64,000 nucleotides of DNA. Origin: Paenibacillus turicensis (GTDB taxonomy: Bacteria > Bacillota > Bacilli > Paenibacillales > Paenibacillaceae). Position 1 is the stretch's first letter; each line of letters begins with the position of its first letter. The notes below the pieces were generated by a model. It ran no database searches, had not been told where the DNA came from, and was given only the letters and a program-made list of their open reading frames with translations. The DNA lies in assembly GCF_017873435.1 (NCBI RefSeq), contig NZ_JAGGKG010000021.1:1-64000 (forward strand), written 5' to 3'. Positions 38,334 through 48,442 of this stretch are shown here, in pieces. Made by a program: the position numbers and the translations under genes.

Positions 38334-38699
38334 ATGAACATACTAAAAGATTACATTGCGGCAACCAATACACACGATTTTGAAGAAGTAAGGAAAATAC
38401 TCCACCCTAATGCGAAGTATTTTTTTACGAGTCAAACCTGTACAAATCACGAGGAGATTAAAGCCTTTTTTGAAAATGCATGGGAAACTGTAAAAGAGGA
38501 AAATTACGAAGCTAGAGATGTAGAATGGCTACACCAAGACAGCGAATCTGCTACCTGCACCTATACATATTTTTATGAGGGCTATATTAATGGGAATTAT
38601 GCCAGTGGATATGGTAGAGCAACCAATGTATTTGTGAAGGAAGGAGACAACTGGCTACTGATTCATGAGCATTTAAGTCCAATACCTAAACAAAATTAG
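38334..38699 (+). CDS. SnoaL/NTF2-like fold protein
   Basis: A 121-residue cone-fold protein: LKDYIAATNTHDFEEVRKILHPNAKYFFT at the start and YGRATNVFVKEGDNWLLIHEHLSPIP at the end, the usual SnoaL-like_3 layout. Ligand and function are unknown. The ribosome site is AAAAAGGAGTCTAAC. It is monocistronic. Confidence 0.75.
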   Translation: MNILKDYIAATNTHDFEEVRKILHPNAKYFFTSQTCTNHEEIKAFFENAWETVKEENYEARDVEWLHQDSESATCTYTYFYEGYINGNYASGYGRATNVFVKEGDNWLLIHEHLSPIPKQN

Positions 38700-38914
38700 A
38701 TGAAGTGCACTATTAAATTAAGAAAAATATAATGTTCTACAATGAAATTATACTAAATAAGTATTGCCAGCATTTAGCAGTCATCATATAATGAAAAAAA
38801 TTGATGAGGCTTACTATGGATCGGTAGAATCGTTGAAGCAGTAAGCAAAAGAATGAGGCTCCCCTCTTCCCGTCAACTTATAGCGTCTACCCACTAGTGA
38901 AAGGAAGAGGTCAT

Positions 38915-40669
38915 TTGTTCAAATTTTTTAAGAGAAGGTTAGTTGCACGTATTGTTGCCATTGTTACACTCGTTATATTAGTTCTTTCATCTGGAAGTCT
39001 ACTTTTACAGCTAGCTAATATCAAGATGGCTACTCAGGAAACGATTTCGGGCTACAATGTTAAAATTGCACAAAATTATGTAAAGCATCTCGATTCTGCT
39101 ACCTATGCTCAATTTGCACAAGATCCGAAAAAAAACGAGCAGTTTCTATCTATTAGAGAGGAACTAAACGCATTTCGTGAGCGCATCGGAGCCATGTATG
39201 TGTATTTTGTGAAAATCGATGCTACGGGTACACCACTTATGATGGTAGATGGAATTATGGATGAGCAAAAGGCCTCAGATATTAATGAATTAACTGATAT
39301 TCCAGCAGAAGCAGTACAGCAGTTACAAAAAGGAGAGGCTGCTAGCTCTTCTATCATTCATAATGAGGAGTATGGTAGCTATATTTCATCCTACGCCCCT
39401 ATTTTAGATCAAAATGGCTCTTTACTTGGCGTGGTAGGTATTGATACCTCTGTGGGTGTATTGGATATTATTCAAGCTGATATTTTAAAATCAAGTATCC
39501 CGCTATATGCCATACTTCTGTTACTTACATTCGTCGGTATTATTATTGTGACTTGGTTTATCATTAGAGGCCTACGTCCCTTATATCCACTTAAAGCAAG
39601 CGTCAATAAAATAGCAAATGGAGAACTAGCCGAAGCCAGCCAAATTCTTCAAGGCTATCGTTTGCGAAGCGAAGATGAAATTGGCAGTACATATCAAATC
39701 ATGACCCATATGTCTAACAATCTTAATCAAATGGTAAGTGAAATGGTTGCGGGCGTTACTGCTACAACTACATTGCTCACTGCTACAACCGATAAATTTG
39801 AACAAGATGCCACAGAAATGAAGTCTATGAATAAAACGATAGATACCTCGGTAGAACAAATTAGACAAGGTGCACATACACAAAAGCAAAGTGCAAGTGA
39901 CAGTGTTCATGCCATGGAAGAAATAGCAAAAGGCATTATTGAAATATCAGATTCCTCCGCTGATGTGTTAGATACAGCAGAAGGCGCCATATTTACAGCA
40001 CAGTCTGGTAAAGAAAATATGTCAGGCATGAAAAATCAAATCGAACATATTTCGCTGGTTGCTAGCGAGGTGGTATCAAAGGTAAGCCTATTAAATGGCT
40101 ACTCCAAAGAAATTGGGGGAGCTTTATATACATTACAAAATTTTGCCTCACAGACAAAGCTACTTGCCCTTAATGCCTCGATTGAAGCTGCAAGAGCAGG
40201 TGAACATGGCAAAGGATTTTCTGTTGTTGCAAACGAGGTTAGTAAACTAGCGGAGGCATCTAGTGAATCTGTACAGGTCATTTCAAAGTTACTTTTAGGC
40301 ATCCAGCAGGAATCACAGCAAATTAGTGAGCAAATGGATATGACTGCACAGGAGATTAGTGAGGGTGTCAACCTATCTAGTAAGGCTGAGCAGGATTTTA
40401 AACAGGTGGTAGAAGCTTTCAAGATTGTTGCAGGGCGTATCGAGGAGGTTTCCTCCGCTGCACAACAAATCTCCGCAGGCACTGAAGAGGCCACTGCATC
40501 AGCTCAGACAATATCGCAAATTTCTTCACATGCAGCTGATCAATCGGAGCAAATTTATTGTCTAATTCAGAGTCAAACCAAAATGTTTAATGCAATTATA
40601 GATATATCTGCTCAATTTAAAGAACAAACAGCTGCGATGACGATCGCCGTTGAAAAGGTTAAAGTCTAA
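38915..40669 (+). CDS. methyl-accepting chemotaxis protein
   Basis: A 584-residue chemoreceptor: basic start, TM1 (about 10-32), an extracellular single-Cache-like sensor, TM2 ([21 protein letters not shown]), a HAMP ([19 protein letters not shown]) and a cytoplasmic signalling coiled coil with the tip [38 protein letters not shown]. It signals to CheA/CheW. The start is TTG after GGAAGAGG. An in-frame GTG six codons earlier lies in front of that ribosome site. Confidence 0.92.
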   Translation: MFKFFKRRLVARIVAIVTLVILVLSSGSLLLQLANIKMATQETISGYNVKIAQNYVKHLDSATYAQFAQDPKKNEQFLSIREELNAFRERIGAMYVYFVKIDATGTPLMMVDGIMDEQKASDINELTDIPAEAVQQLQKGEAASSSIIHNEEYGSYISSYAPILDQNGSLLGVVGIDTSVGVLDIIQADILKSSIPLYAILLLLTFVGIIIVTWFIIRGLRPLYPLKASVNKIANGELAEASQILQGYRLRSEDEIGSTYQIMTHMSNNLNQMVSEMVAGVTATTTLLTATTDKFEQDATEMKSMNKTIDTSVEQIRQGAHTQKQSASDSVHAMEEIAKGIIEISDSSADVLDTAEGAIFTAQSGKENMSGMKNQIEHISLVASEVVSKVSLLNGYSKEIGGALYTLQNFASQTKLLALNASIEAARAGEHGKGFSVVANEVSKLAEASSESVQVISKLLLGIQQESQQISEQMDMTAQEISEGVNLSSKAEQDFKQVVEAFKIVAGRIEEVSSAAQQISAGTEEATASAQTISQISSHAADQSEQIYCLIQSQTKMFNAIIDISAQFKEQTAAMTIAVEKVKV

Positions 40670-40677
40670 TTTTTTTC

Positions 40678-40708
40678 AACCCTCTAGCCTAAGGCTAGGG
40701 GGTTTTTG
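40678..40708 (+). terminator. intrinsic terminator after the chemoreceptor
   Basis: CCCTCTAGCC-TAA-GGCTAGGGGG followed by TTTTT, nine bases after the stop codon. Confidence 0.92.
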
Positions 40709-40827
40709 CTTCGATAATTAATCCGCCTATAGTTTCAATTCATTCTTAGTGTTTTGGTCTGCACCAAAATTATGTTTTTCGCATCTATTTGCTGGGAATA
40801 GTACTAGTAACTAACTTATAAATTTTA

Positions 40828-40877
40828 TTGACATATAAAACTGTTATACGATAAAATAACTATACCGTCTGGACGGT
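40828..40877 (+). promoter_or_regulatory. promoter and TetR-type operator for the MFS gene
   Basis: TTGACA (40828-40833), 18 bp, TAAAAT (40852-40857), followed by the dyad ACCGTC-TG-GACGGT (40864-40877) near the transcription start. A TetR protein bound there would block initiation. The TetR gene directly follows the pump. Confidence 0.7.
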
Positions 40878-40910
40878 TTACTTAAATATTATGTGCAAAG
40901 GAGATTGTTA

Positions 40911-42413
40911 ATGAGTTCAACTTATAAATGGATCATGCTATCTATTGTTTCAGTTGCATTATTACTTATTTCTTTAGATATGGCGATCCTGTACACAGCA
41001 TTGCCAACATTGACCCATGATCTTGCTGCTACTGCTTCCGAAAAATTGTGGATTATTAATGTCTACCCACTTGTTATGTCGGGTCTCTTGTTAGGCATTG
41101 GCGCGTTAGGAGATCGAATTGGTCATAAACGTATTTTTATGAATGGTCTGCTGGTATTTGGTGCAGCTTCCCTTGCAGCAGCTCTTTCCTCCAGCCCGGA
41201 AATGTTAATAGTAGGTAGAATATTTTTAGCAGTTGGCGCTGCTATGATGATGCCTGCCACACTTTCAATTATTCGTATTAATTTCAAGGATGAAAAAGAG
41301 AGAAACTTTGCAATTGGAGTATGGGGTTCTGTTTTCTCTGGTGGTGCAGGTTTGGGCCCGATTGTCGGGGGCGCTTTGCTTGAACACTTTCATTGGGGTG
41401 CCGTTTTCTTAATAAATGTACCAATTGTAGTCATTGCCTTTTTCTTGTCGTTTAAATTTGTCCCTAAAGATGAAGGCCATTCAAACAAGAAGTGGGATTG
41501 GTTTGGATCTATTCAAATTATGATAGGTCTTATCGGCGTGATCTTCGCAATTAAAGAAGCTACAATGAGAAATGGGCATATTGGAGTCGCTATTTTATCG
41601 GTGGTTATTGGGACAACTGCAATGTTGTTATTTTACAGAAGACAAAAACGAATGGGCAGCCCGCTAATTGATTTTAAATTATTCAGAAACGAGCGTTTCT
41701 TAGGAGGGATGTTAGGGGCAATATTTCTAACATTTGCATTGGTTGGGACTCAACTGATTTTTACTCAGCGATATCAGTTAGTTTTAGGTTATTCTCCGCT
41801 CAAATCTGCACTGTTCATGCTTGCGATCCCTGTGTCATCCTTTATTTCTGGGCTTGCAATAGGCTACTTTCTACACAAGTTTTCAGTATTACGTACTCTG
41901 CTTATCACAATATCCCTTTCTGCCGTGGGCATGGTATGCTACTTAGCTTCACTAAATCAAGGCACTTTATTTGAAGTCTTCTCTTTGGCCTTGCTAGGTG
42001 CTGGTTTAGGAGCTTCAGGAGTTGTATCTTCTAATGCAATAATGAACAATGTGCCGGTAGATAAAGCAGGTATGGCGGCATCCACTGAAGAAGTATCGTA
42101 TGAAATAGGTGGCGTATTAGGTGTAGGTATTCTTGGAAGTCTATTGGCATTCTTCTACACACGCGGCTTTGTTCCAGTGAATGGACTCTCTCCGACAATG
42201 GGAGTGGACAGTTTGGATGAAGCGCTAATAGCTGCTGAAAAGCTTCCGACTCAACAAGCAGCTTTACTAGTCGATCATGCTAAAGAGGCTTTTAATTATG
42301 CTTTTAATTCGGTGAGTATGATCTCGACGGGAGTGATAATTGTTGGAGGATTCAGTATCGCTTATTTAATGATTAAGGAGCATAAAAAAGAAAAAGTTGG
42401 ACTAAAAAGCTAA
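40911..42413 (+). CDS. MFS drug-efflux transporter, DHA2 (14-TM) family
   Basis: A 500-residue transporter with about 14 hydrophobic helices. Family motifs are LDMAILYTALPTLTHDL in TM1, LGALGDRIGHKRIF (motif A) and GVWGSVFSGGAGLGPIVGGALLEHFHWGAVFLINVP (motif C and TM5). The ATG at 40911 is chosen for AAAGGAG upstream. It probably exports toxic cations or antibiotics by proton antiport. A TetR regulator follows 30 nt later in the same operon. Confidence 0.92.
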   Translation: MSSTYKWIMLSIVSVALLLISLDMAILYTALPTLTHDLAATASEKLWIINVYPLVMSGLLLGIGALGDRIGHKRIFMNGLLVFGAASLAAALSSSPEMLIVGRIFLAVGAAMMMPATLSIIRINFKDEKERNFAIGVWGSVFSGGAGLGPIVGGALLEHFHWGAVFLINVPIVVIAFFLSFKFVPKDEGHSNKKWDWFGSIQIMIGLIGVIFAIKEATMRNGHIGVAILSVVIGTTAMLLFYRRQKRMGSPLIDFKLFRNERFLGGMLGAIFLTFALVGTQLIFTQRYQLVLGYSPLKSALFMLAIPVSSFISGLAIGYFLHKFSVLRTLLITISLSAVGMVCYLASLNQGTLFEVFSLALLGAGLGASGVVSSNAIMNNVPVDKAGMAASTEEVSYEIGGVLGVGILGSLLAFFYTRGFVPVNGLSPTMGVDSLDEALIAAEKLPTQQAALLVDHAKEAFNYAFNSVSMISTGVIIVGGFSIAYLMIKEHKKEKVGLKS

Positions 42414-42443
42414 ATATCAGATAATAGATTTAGAGGTGATAGA

Positions 42444-42986
42444 ATGCGGAGTACTTCCAGAAGAGAGTTAATACTGATTGCAACAGCAAAAGTTATTCGG
42501 GATTTAGGAACAAACAACTTAACTATTGAGCTTGTTGCAAAAGAGGCAGGGGTAAGCAAAGGAGGGGTATTACATCATTTCCCCAGTAAACAGGCGCTCA
42601 TTCATGCTTTGGCTGAAGAGTCCACCGCACAGTTTTTAGAAGATCTCCGTCAAAGAGTATCAAATGAAACTCAAGATGCTGGAAAGTGGTCACGGGCATA
42701 CCTCGGGACAACATTAAATCACGACAGAGACAATGTAGGAATGAATGAATCAATGATAGCAACGTTAACGATGAATCCTAAATTTAGGTCTATATATCAG
42801 AAAGAGTTTGAAGTCATACAAAAAAATATTGAAAACGATGGAATTAACCCGGTAAACGCAACAATTATTCGATTAGCTATGGATGGTTTATGGTTCTCCG
42901 AGATTATGGGGATTGGCAAGCTCGATGAGCATCTGCGCACTCAAGTATTTGATTACTTGATTAATATGACTAATAAGAATGAATAG
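42444..42986 (+). CDS. TetR-family transcriptional regulator
   Basis: A 180-residue repressor. The N-terminal HTH is IATAKVIRDLGTNNLTIELVAKEAGVSKGGVLHHFPSKQALIHALAEE, and the C-terminal half is the all-helical ligand-binding domain. It is co-transcribed with the MFS pump and likely binds the ACCGTC/GACGGT dyad upstream of it. The ribosome site is AGAGGTGATAGA. Confidence 0.93.
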   Translation: MRSTSRRELILIATAKVIRDLGTNNLTIELVAKEAGVSKGGVLHHFPSKQALIHALAEESTAQFLEDLRQRVSNETQDAGKWSRAYLGTTLNHDRDNVGMNESMIATLTMNPKFRSIYQKEFEVIQKNIENDGINPVNATIIRLAMDGLWFSEIMGIGKLDEHLRTQVFDYLINMTNKNE

Positions 42987-43065
42987 ACTAAAGATAGTTT
43001 AACGACGCGACACAGATCATGTGTCGTGTTTGCTATATAAGTTAGTTGTTAGAAAACATATTGAA

Positions 43066-43104
43066 TACCTGAAGCTGTTTTGCAGAATAGCCTCAGGTTT
43101 TTTA
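43066..43104. terminator. bidirectional terminator between tetR and hydrolase genes
   Basis: ACCTGAAGCT and AGCCTCAGGT form a 10-bp stem with one mismatch, followed by TTTTTT on the plus strand and preceded by A residues for the minus strand. A second short hairpin (CGACACA/TGTGTCG) lies at 43008-43026. Confidence 0.75.
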
Positions 43105-43113
43105 GAACTTAAT

Positions 43114-44130
43114 TTATGGCTTAAGCTTTCCTAAAAACTGCGTGACCTCCTCCATATACCCCTCTGCCGTTATGCTTCTTGGCGCAAATAAAAAGGTTAA
43201 TGTCGTTTTCCACTCAGAGCCAGCAATCGAGGTTGGCAACATCGAATGCTCTGTGTTAGGAAATACTTTTACATGAAGCAACGATTCAGGGGAAATTTTT
43301 GCACGATATACCTGTTCCGTTTCTTTAATATCTACGTTCACATCATCCTCCCCAAGCAATAATAGCACTGGTGTTTTAAAATTAGCTAAATCTGCTGTAG
43401 CATCAGCATTAAAGTTTTTAACTACGAAGTTCCACCGTTCCTTAGACATCACATCATCCTTACGCGCAAGCTTCATATATTCTTCATATGAACCTTTTTT
43501 ATCTAACAAACCTTTAATCTCATTTTCATACGTGACTTGCTTCTTAATTTCTTCTGAGCTAAAGCCGTCCTTTTTCATTTGACTGCGTGTATTATATTCT
43601 CCTTGTGTACGCCAATTAATTGCAGGTGAAACTAAAATGCTAAAAGCTAATTTTTCCTTGCCTGCAAGCTTAGGAATAACCCAACCCGCTTGGCTAGCGC
43701 CCCATACCCCCATTTTGGTATCATCGATCATAGGCTGTTTTTTTGCCCATGCCAATGCTTGCTGCGCTTCGACAACCCGATCATCAATACTTTGATCTAA
43801 CCAATTTCCTTCTGAGCCGTTAATACCTCGTTTATTTAATGACAACGAAGCATAACCTTGCTTAGCTAGCGCTTCCCATAACGGTTTGTAGCCTTCACTA
43901 TGCGCCGCATCAATAGCACCGTCGCCATGAATAAATAAAACCAAACCTAACTTCCCCGTATACTGTCTAGGCAAAGCAAGTGTACCTGTCAACTTGCCTT
44001 GTGGAGCATCAATTTCTATTGACTGTTCTACAATATTAAACGTACTTTGCTGTAAAATATAAAGGCCTGTCCCCGTAAATAATAACAATGTAATGAGAAT
44101 TGAAATCCATAGTTTTTTTCTTTTAAGCAT
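43114..44130 (-). CDS. membrane-anchored alpha/beta hydrolase
   Basis: A 338-residue protein with an N-terminal membrane anchor (LWISILITLLLFTGTGLYIL), then a hydrolase domain: oxyanion segment VLFIHGDGAIDAAHSEGY, nucleophile GVWGASQAGWVIP (Ser), Asp in LLGEDDVNVD and His in PNTEHSMLP. It resembles secreted acyl-CoA thioester hydrolase/BAAT-like or dienelactone-hydrolase-like esterases. The active site is expected outside the membrane. It overlaps the GNAT gene by 8 nt. Confidence 0.85.
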   Translation of the reverse strand: MLKRKKLWISILITLLLFTGTGLYILQQSTFNIVEQSIEIDAPQGKLTGTLALPRQYTGKLGLVLFIHGDGAIDAAHSEGYKPLWEALAKQGYASLSLNKRGINGSEGNWLDQSIDDRVVEAQQALAWAKKQPMIDDTKMGVWGASQAGWVIPKLAGKEKLAFSILVSPAINWRTQGEYNTRSQMKKDGFSSEEIKKQVTYENEIKGLLDKKGSYEEYMKLARKDDVMSKERWNFVVKNFNADATADLANFKTPVLLLLGEDDVNVDIKETEQVYRAKISPESLLHVKVFPNTEHSMLPTSIAGSEWKTTLTFLFAPRSITAEGYMEEVTQFLGKLKP

Positions 44131-44788
44131 AAAGTTCTCCTTTGCGGGTCATGTAGTTCCATCTCTTTTCACCTAGCAATAATGCTGTGAGCAAGCTGTT
44201 ATCACAGTTTTGTTGACTAAATTGATACCGTTCATATAGCTGAATCGCTTTATGATTATGGCTTGCAACATGTAGACTAAGATAAGTCATTCCAGCAGAT
44301 TGCCGCATGAATTGGTGTGCCCATTGCAGGAGCTGTTTCCCGATCCCTTTACCTTGATGCTGAGGGTGAACCACTAAATCCTCAATGTAGCATTCCTCTA
44401 GTTTAGGGCTGTGCTGAAGCAGGTACAATCCTGTGATCAATTTAAATAATTTCCAATTGCCAATGCTATTACATTTATTCCACCAGCTAAAATCAATAGA
44501 TTTATTACGTTCATCAAATCCATGAGATCCATTAGATTCATTAAATTTTATCAACTTCCATTTTATACACATAGTGCCTACCACCACTCCCTGCTGCCTA
44601 GCTACAATACGTAAGTTGTTAGGCTCCTGAGGTAAATAATGAAGTAATTTTGTAAAAGTAAAGCCTAATTCCTCTATAGAAAGGGAGGTTAAATTTTCAA
44701 ATTTGTATCCAAAGCCATATGCCATTAATTGACCTACAGATGGATAAAGCTCAGGCTGAACTGGCTCTATAGTAATAAATAGGGTCAC
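44123..44788 (-). CDS. GNAT-family N-acetyltransferase
   Basis: A 221-residue acetyltransferase. The acetyl-CoA pyrophosphate loop is VVHPQHQGKGIGKQLLQWAHQF, followed by LSLHVASHNHKAIQLYERYQF. The N-terminal part has an insertion relative to minimal GNATs. The GTG at 44788 follows GGGAGGAATTATA; the upstream ATG lies within that ribosome site. It is co-transcribed with the hydrolase and perhaps controlled by the upstream MerR gene. The substrate is unknown. Confidence 0.85.
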   Translation of the reverse strand: MTLFITIEPVQPELYPSVGQLMAYGFGYKFENLTSLSIEELGFTFTKLLHYLPQEPNNLRIVARQQGVVVGTMCIKWKLIKFNESNGSHGFDERNKSIDFSWWNKCNSIGNWKLFKLITGLYLLQHSPKLEECYIEDLVVHPQHQGKGIGKQLLQWAHQFMRQSAGMTYLSLHVASHNHKAIQLYERYQFSQQNCDNSLLTALLLGEKRWNYMTRKGELYA

Positions 44789-44848
44789 TATAATTCCTCC
44801 CATATTATATAAACAATTGACGATTAAAATCCAAGCCCCTAAGCTAGC

Positions 44849-45673
44849 TTAAACCTTATTGTTTTCCTTCAATTTGAGTAATAGTTCATAATGAATTTGC
44901 TGAGGTGTAAACAGCGACAAATATGATTTTTCAACGATAATAAGCGGTACATCCTCATCATAACCTTGATGTGTAACTAGAGCATAGAATTGAGAGATAT
45001 GCTCATCTAGCTCCATCTCATTTGTGACTGACAACTGACGGGACAAGTAAGTACCCACTGGTAATACCAGATCACCACTTGCTATATTGTCACTTTCTTG
45101 ATTGTAATTTGCTTGATTACTAGGTGTATAAATCCCGACACTCCCCGACTGATCGTATACATAATGAATATCTGCTTCAAACAAATTAGGTACTTTTCCT
45201 TGCTGCTGAGTAAGTAGCTTGGCATTTAACGTAGCTGGCTCCTGCATCCGAAACCATAACGATAAGGCCATCTCTTCACGATGAACAATGGAATACAAAG
45301 TCTCATTCTCAGCTTCATTCTTCTTATCATCAAGCGACTCTTGTTCTTGTAAAAGTCTTGTAATAAAGGACTTTGTATCTATTAGCTGTGCTATTGCGGC
45401 TTCTGTATCACTTAAAGCTTGGCTAAATAGCGATCTCATTTGAACCGAAGATAAGCCCCTGAAGCATTCCTTAATGACCTGAACCGATAACCCCATCTTC
45501 CGTAACAGCAAAATGTGTGCAAGCTGATAAATTTCATCGATCCCATACATACGATATTGATTGTCAGCAATATAAGCAGGCATCAAAATTCCCTTTTCCT
45601 CAAAATAACGAATTTGATGTACAGACACTTGCATCAGCTTTGCTAGCTCACTAATTGTAATTTCATCCTTCAT
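44849..45673 (-). CDS. MerR-family regulator with effector-binding domain
   Basis: A 274-residue protein. The N-terminal winged helix is TISELAKLMQVSVHQIRYFEEKGILMP and then QYRMYGIDEIYQLAHILLLRKMGLSV. A dimerisation helix is followed by a C-terminal GyrI-like effector domain (about 130-274). Such BmrR/TipA-like regulators sense multiple drugs. Its own promoter has the 19-bp spacer and central dyad expected for MerR control. It lies upstream of the GNAT and hydrolase genes. Confidence 0.9.
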   Translation of the reverse strand: MKDEITISELAKLMQVSVHQIRYFEEKGILMPAYIADNQYRMYGIDEIYQLAHILLLRKMGLSVQVIKECFRGLSSVQMRSLFSQALSDTEAAIAQLIDTKSFITRLLQEQESLDDKKNEAENETLYSIVHREEMALSLWFRMQEPATLNAKLLTQQQGKVPNLFEADIHYVYDQSGSVGIYTPSNQANYNQESDNIASGDLVLPVGTYLSRQLSVTNEMELDEHISQFYALVTHQGYDEDVPLIIVEKSYLSLFTPQQIHYELLLKLKENNKV

Positions 45674-45734
45674 GTATGCTCACACTCCTTTTGCTCTTTT
45701 ATCCTTCTGTCTCGGCTACACTTAAGTTATCCCA

Positions 45735-45765
45735 AGTATAAACCTTAGGTCTGAGCTAAGGTCAA
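45735..45765 (-). promoter_or_regulatory. MerR-type promoter with 19-bp spacer and dyad
   Basis: On the minus strand TTGACC (45760-45765) and TATACT (45735-45740) are separated by 19 bp. ACCTTAG-CTCAGAC-CTAAGGT (45742-45762) is a 7-7-7 dyad in that spacer. This is the classical arrangement for activation by DNA distortion. Confidence 0.85.
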
Positions 45766-45796
45766 GCGCTTAATCCAAAAAAAATCAGCTTCTAAA

Positions 45797-45836
45797 CAAA
45801 AAACAACAGCCTGTTTTAAACAAACCTGACTGCTGT
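45797..45836 (-). terminator. terminator of the ger operon
   Basis: On the minus strand CAGCAG pairs with CTGTTG through an inner loop that can also pair (GTTT/AAAC), then TTTTTTG. It lies about 30 nt after the small ger gene. Confidence 0.55.
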
Positions 45837-45866
45837 ACCTTACTTCATTCAATTTATTTCATTCAT

Positions 45867-46085
45867 CTATTTCATTAGTTTATCCACCCAACCAAAGGTG
45901 AGCTTAATGACCTGCGTTGGCCCTGGTAGATTAGGTTGAAAAACAAGGGTAATGGCTAAGATCATCGTCCCAAGCGTGATGGAATACATGATAATTTTAG
46001 CCCTTTTTTGTTGACAGTTATTGCTTTCTCCCACCATAATAATACCCGATATCAATAAAATCCCGATGATCCACCACCCTTTCAT
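45867..46085 (-). CDS. probable germinant-receptor D subunit (two-helix protein)
   Basis: A 72-residue protein with two transmembrane helices (WWIIGILLISGIIMVG and IIMYSITLGTMILAITLVF). Small two-helix D proteins encoded beside gerA-type operons (for example GerKD, GerUD) modulate germination in Bacillus. Size, topology and position directly after gerC support this assignment. The ATG at 46085 follows GGAGGCGCCT. The C-terminus GPTQVIKLTFGWVDKLMK is not hydrophobic. Confidence 0.7.
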   Translation of the reverse strand: MKGWWIIGILLISGIIMVGESNNCQQKRAKIIMYSITLGTMILAITLVFQPNLPGPTQVIKLTFGWVDKLMK

Positions 46086-46137
46086 AGGCGCCTCCATTTC
46101 TCATATCTGTCTTATATAAGTCTTATATAAGTCTGAA

Positions 46138-47325
46138 TTAATTAGTCTTCCCTTCGCCTTGTGGTTCCGTTGACTTACCTGTATGGGTAATGACAACCTT
46201 GTTTACTACAGTAATGTCCATCTCCGTATATATTTTTTCCCAGTTATTTTTTTGCGCTTGCCATTGCTTCGGATAATATCTACGAAATTGAACTGATGTT
46301 TTAAATAAATCAGCTTTAAACTCGTTTTGTGAGAATACAATTGCCTGTTCTGCGTATTCCTTTAACCGATCACTCCAAGCTTGTCTAACCTCTGATATCG
46401 CTTTTTGATCCGCCAAATCAACATTTGTTGTATTCAATACAACATCTCCTTTTGCATTAACCAGCATTTTTACACTCCACTTTTGATTTTTGATGTGCGG
46501 TTGAATACTTACCGTTGCTTTATCTAAGCGAATGGCGATAACGCCTTTACTGCTTTTAATGCTAATCGGGATAATAAAGTTATTAAGTTCATTTGAAAGT
46601 AATAATACGCCTCCACTAAGCGGTTCCTCCACAGTACGTACATACTTTCCTTCCTTAAACAAACTAATCCCTTTAAAAAAAGGCGTAGTTGCCAGGTTTT
46701 CTTGCCCAATTTCTAGAGGTGAAATTAACAAACGAGATAACAGCGCCGTTTTGCTAGGTCCATCTATTGAACGTACTAGCTCTAATAACGTCACTTTTGC
46801 ACCAAGTCCTAAGTTTGCCATTTCACGTAATGATTCTGCTGAGCTTCTTTCCAAAGGATCAAGCAAAGCCAATATTTCCTCCGCACGTGCCTTACTTGAA
46901 AAAACATAAGCATGCTCACGAAATTCAGGATAGCGAAGAAAAAAATCAATATATTCACGCAAGCCTTGTTTGCTCGCCTCCTCATTAAAAACAATCACTT
47001 CGCAATGTCCCCAAAACATCTCCCTAGATACTTTTCTTTGTAGCCGGTTTAAAGCCTCTGCAATTGTGGAGCCTTCCGCTTTATGAATCATCGTAAGCCC
47101 ACTCGGGCTACCTCCTGTGCTACCTACACTTTCAGTCCCTCCGCCTTTACGGGGAACAAAGATTTGCGCCGTTAACTGTACCTTTTCATTTTTATAATCA
47201 AGCCCTGTAGCAAGAACAATCGCTAAATCATTAATTTCTTTCCGCCCCCAACAGCCTGTCAATAATAAACTAAATGACAACAAAATAAAGAAGAGAAGAT
47301 GACCAAGCTTTTGCTTACATTTCAT
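46138..47325 (-). CDS. Ger(x)C-family spore germination lipoprotein
   Basis: A 395-residue lipoprotein. The signal peptide ends with lipobox LLLTGC, followed by WGRKEINDLAIVLATGLDY, the canonical GerAC start. It is the C subunit of a nutrient germinant receptor in the spore inner membrane, facing outward. The start overlaps the gerB stop (ATGA). A serine/glycine loop (ESVGSTGGSPSG) follows the first strands. Confidence 0.93.
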   Translation of the reverse strand: MKCKQKLGHLLFFILLSFSLLLTGCWGRKEINDLAIVLATGLDYKNEKVQLTAQIFVPRKGGGTESVGSTGGSPSGLTMIHKAEGSTIAEALNRLQRKVSREMFWGHCEVIVFNEEASKQGLREYIDFFLRYPEFREHAYVFSSKARAEEILALLDPLERSSAESLREMANLGLGAKVTLLELVRSIDGPSKTALLSRLLISPLEIGQENLATTPFFKGISLFKEGKYVRTVEEPLSGGVLLLSNELNNFIIPISIKSSKGVIAIRLDKATVSIQPHIKNQKWSVKMLVNAKGDVVLNTTNVDLADQKAISEVRQAWSDRLKEYAEQAIVFSQNEFKADLFKTSVQFRRYYPKQWQAQKNNWEKIYTEMDITVVNKVVITHTGKSTEPQGEGKTN

Positions 47326-48437
47326 GATGGTTCACTTCCCTTATTCCGTCCTTGAAATAGCCGTTTTAAAAGGGCTACGGCATACAGCATAGCGGGTATA
47401 AACAGCAAAAAGGCTAACGTATATATATTTGCAGCTGCGCCTAACAAGCTAGCTGCACTGGATTGATCTGAAACGACCCAATAGGCAAAAACCAGACATA
47501 AAAAGGACAATGGAAAAACAACTGGCTTATAATCCTCCATACCTAACCACTCCGCTACTGAAGTCGCAAAAATGTAAAGAAACACAGATATTTTTACGAA
47601 TATACCAAAAATCCAAATCGCAATGACAACCGCCTCAATATGCTGTAGGAAATCAGCGATCGTAATATAGCGTGTCGCGATCATAAATGGATAAGCAAAG
47701 CTATCTGTCAAATCTCCCATCAAAAACAAACAAAATAAATTACTAGCAATCATAGCGATGGTTGTAACTAGCAGTGAGATCAGCATGGAGCGTGTAAGTC
47801 CTTGCTTCTGATTTACATTTGGAATTAAAAACGCAATAATGATGTATTCACTAAACCAAGCTGCTGGTGCAATCGCCCCTTTCATGCTAGGTAAAATTCC
47901 ACGCTCCATAAATGGAAGTATTTCGGCGGGATCCAGCTCCCCAATTAAGAGCAAACAAATACCGCAAAATAATATTACAACTAACGTTACAAAAACTTGA
48001 CTTGTCCGGCCAACGACTTCAATTCCAAATCTTACATTTATCGCACACACAATAACCATTGTTCCCATAACAACATATAGCGGTGTAGCAGGTAATGCTG
48101 TACTAGTAATAAATTCACCATACTGACGAATGACAAGCCCCGTTAAATGTGGAAAAAACCATAAGAAGAGAAAGCTCACTATTTTTCCAATCCACTTGCC
48201 ACATATGTAAGGACTGGCCTGAATAAGGGTTTTTCCAGGATAGAGACGATGAAGACCGATAGACAAACCAATGGTTGCTAAGCCAAATATTGAGCCAATA
48301 ATCGGTGAAATCCACATATCATGCCCGGCATAACGCATCGTGATACTCGGAACTGATAATATTGCAGTAGCAATTATAGTTGGAAAAACTAGAAAAGCTA
48401 ATTGATTGGCTGAAATTTTACCTTGGTCTGTAAGCAT
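47322..48437 (-). CDS. spore germination permease-like B subunit (GerAB family)
   Basis: A 371-residue protein with about ten hydrophobic helices, related to amino-acid permeases: QLAFLVFPTIIATAILSVPSITMRYAGHDMWISPIIG and so on. It contributes to germinant recognition. The ATG at 48437 lies six nt after the gerA stop and is preceded by GGGAG. A GTG 14 codons upstream would overlap gerA and lacks a good site. Confidence 0.92.
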   Translation of the reverse strand: MLTDQGKISANQLAFLVFPTIIATAILSVPSITMRYAGHDMWISPIIGSIFGLATIGLSIGLHRLYPGKTLIQASPYICGKWIGKIVSFLFLWFFPHLTGLVIRQYGEFITSTALPATPLYVVMGTMVIVCAINVRFGIEVVGRTSQVFVTLVVILFCGICLLLIGELDPAEILPFMERGILPSMKGAIAPAAWFSEYIIIAFLIPNVNQKQGLTRSMLISLLVTTIAMIASNLFCLFLMGDLTDSFAYPFMIATRYITIADFLQHIEAVVIAIWIFGIFVKISVFLYIFATSVAEWLGMEDYKPVVFPLSFLCLVFAYWVVSDQSSAASLLGAAANIYTLAFLLFIPAMLYAVALLKRLFQGRNKGSEPS

Positions 48438-48442
48438 ATCGT

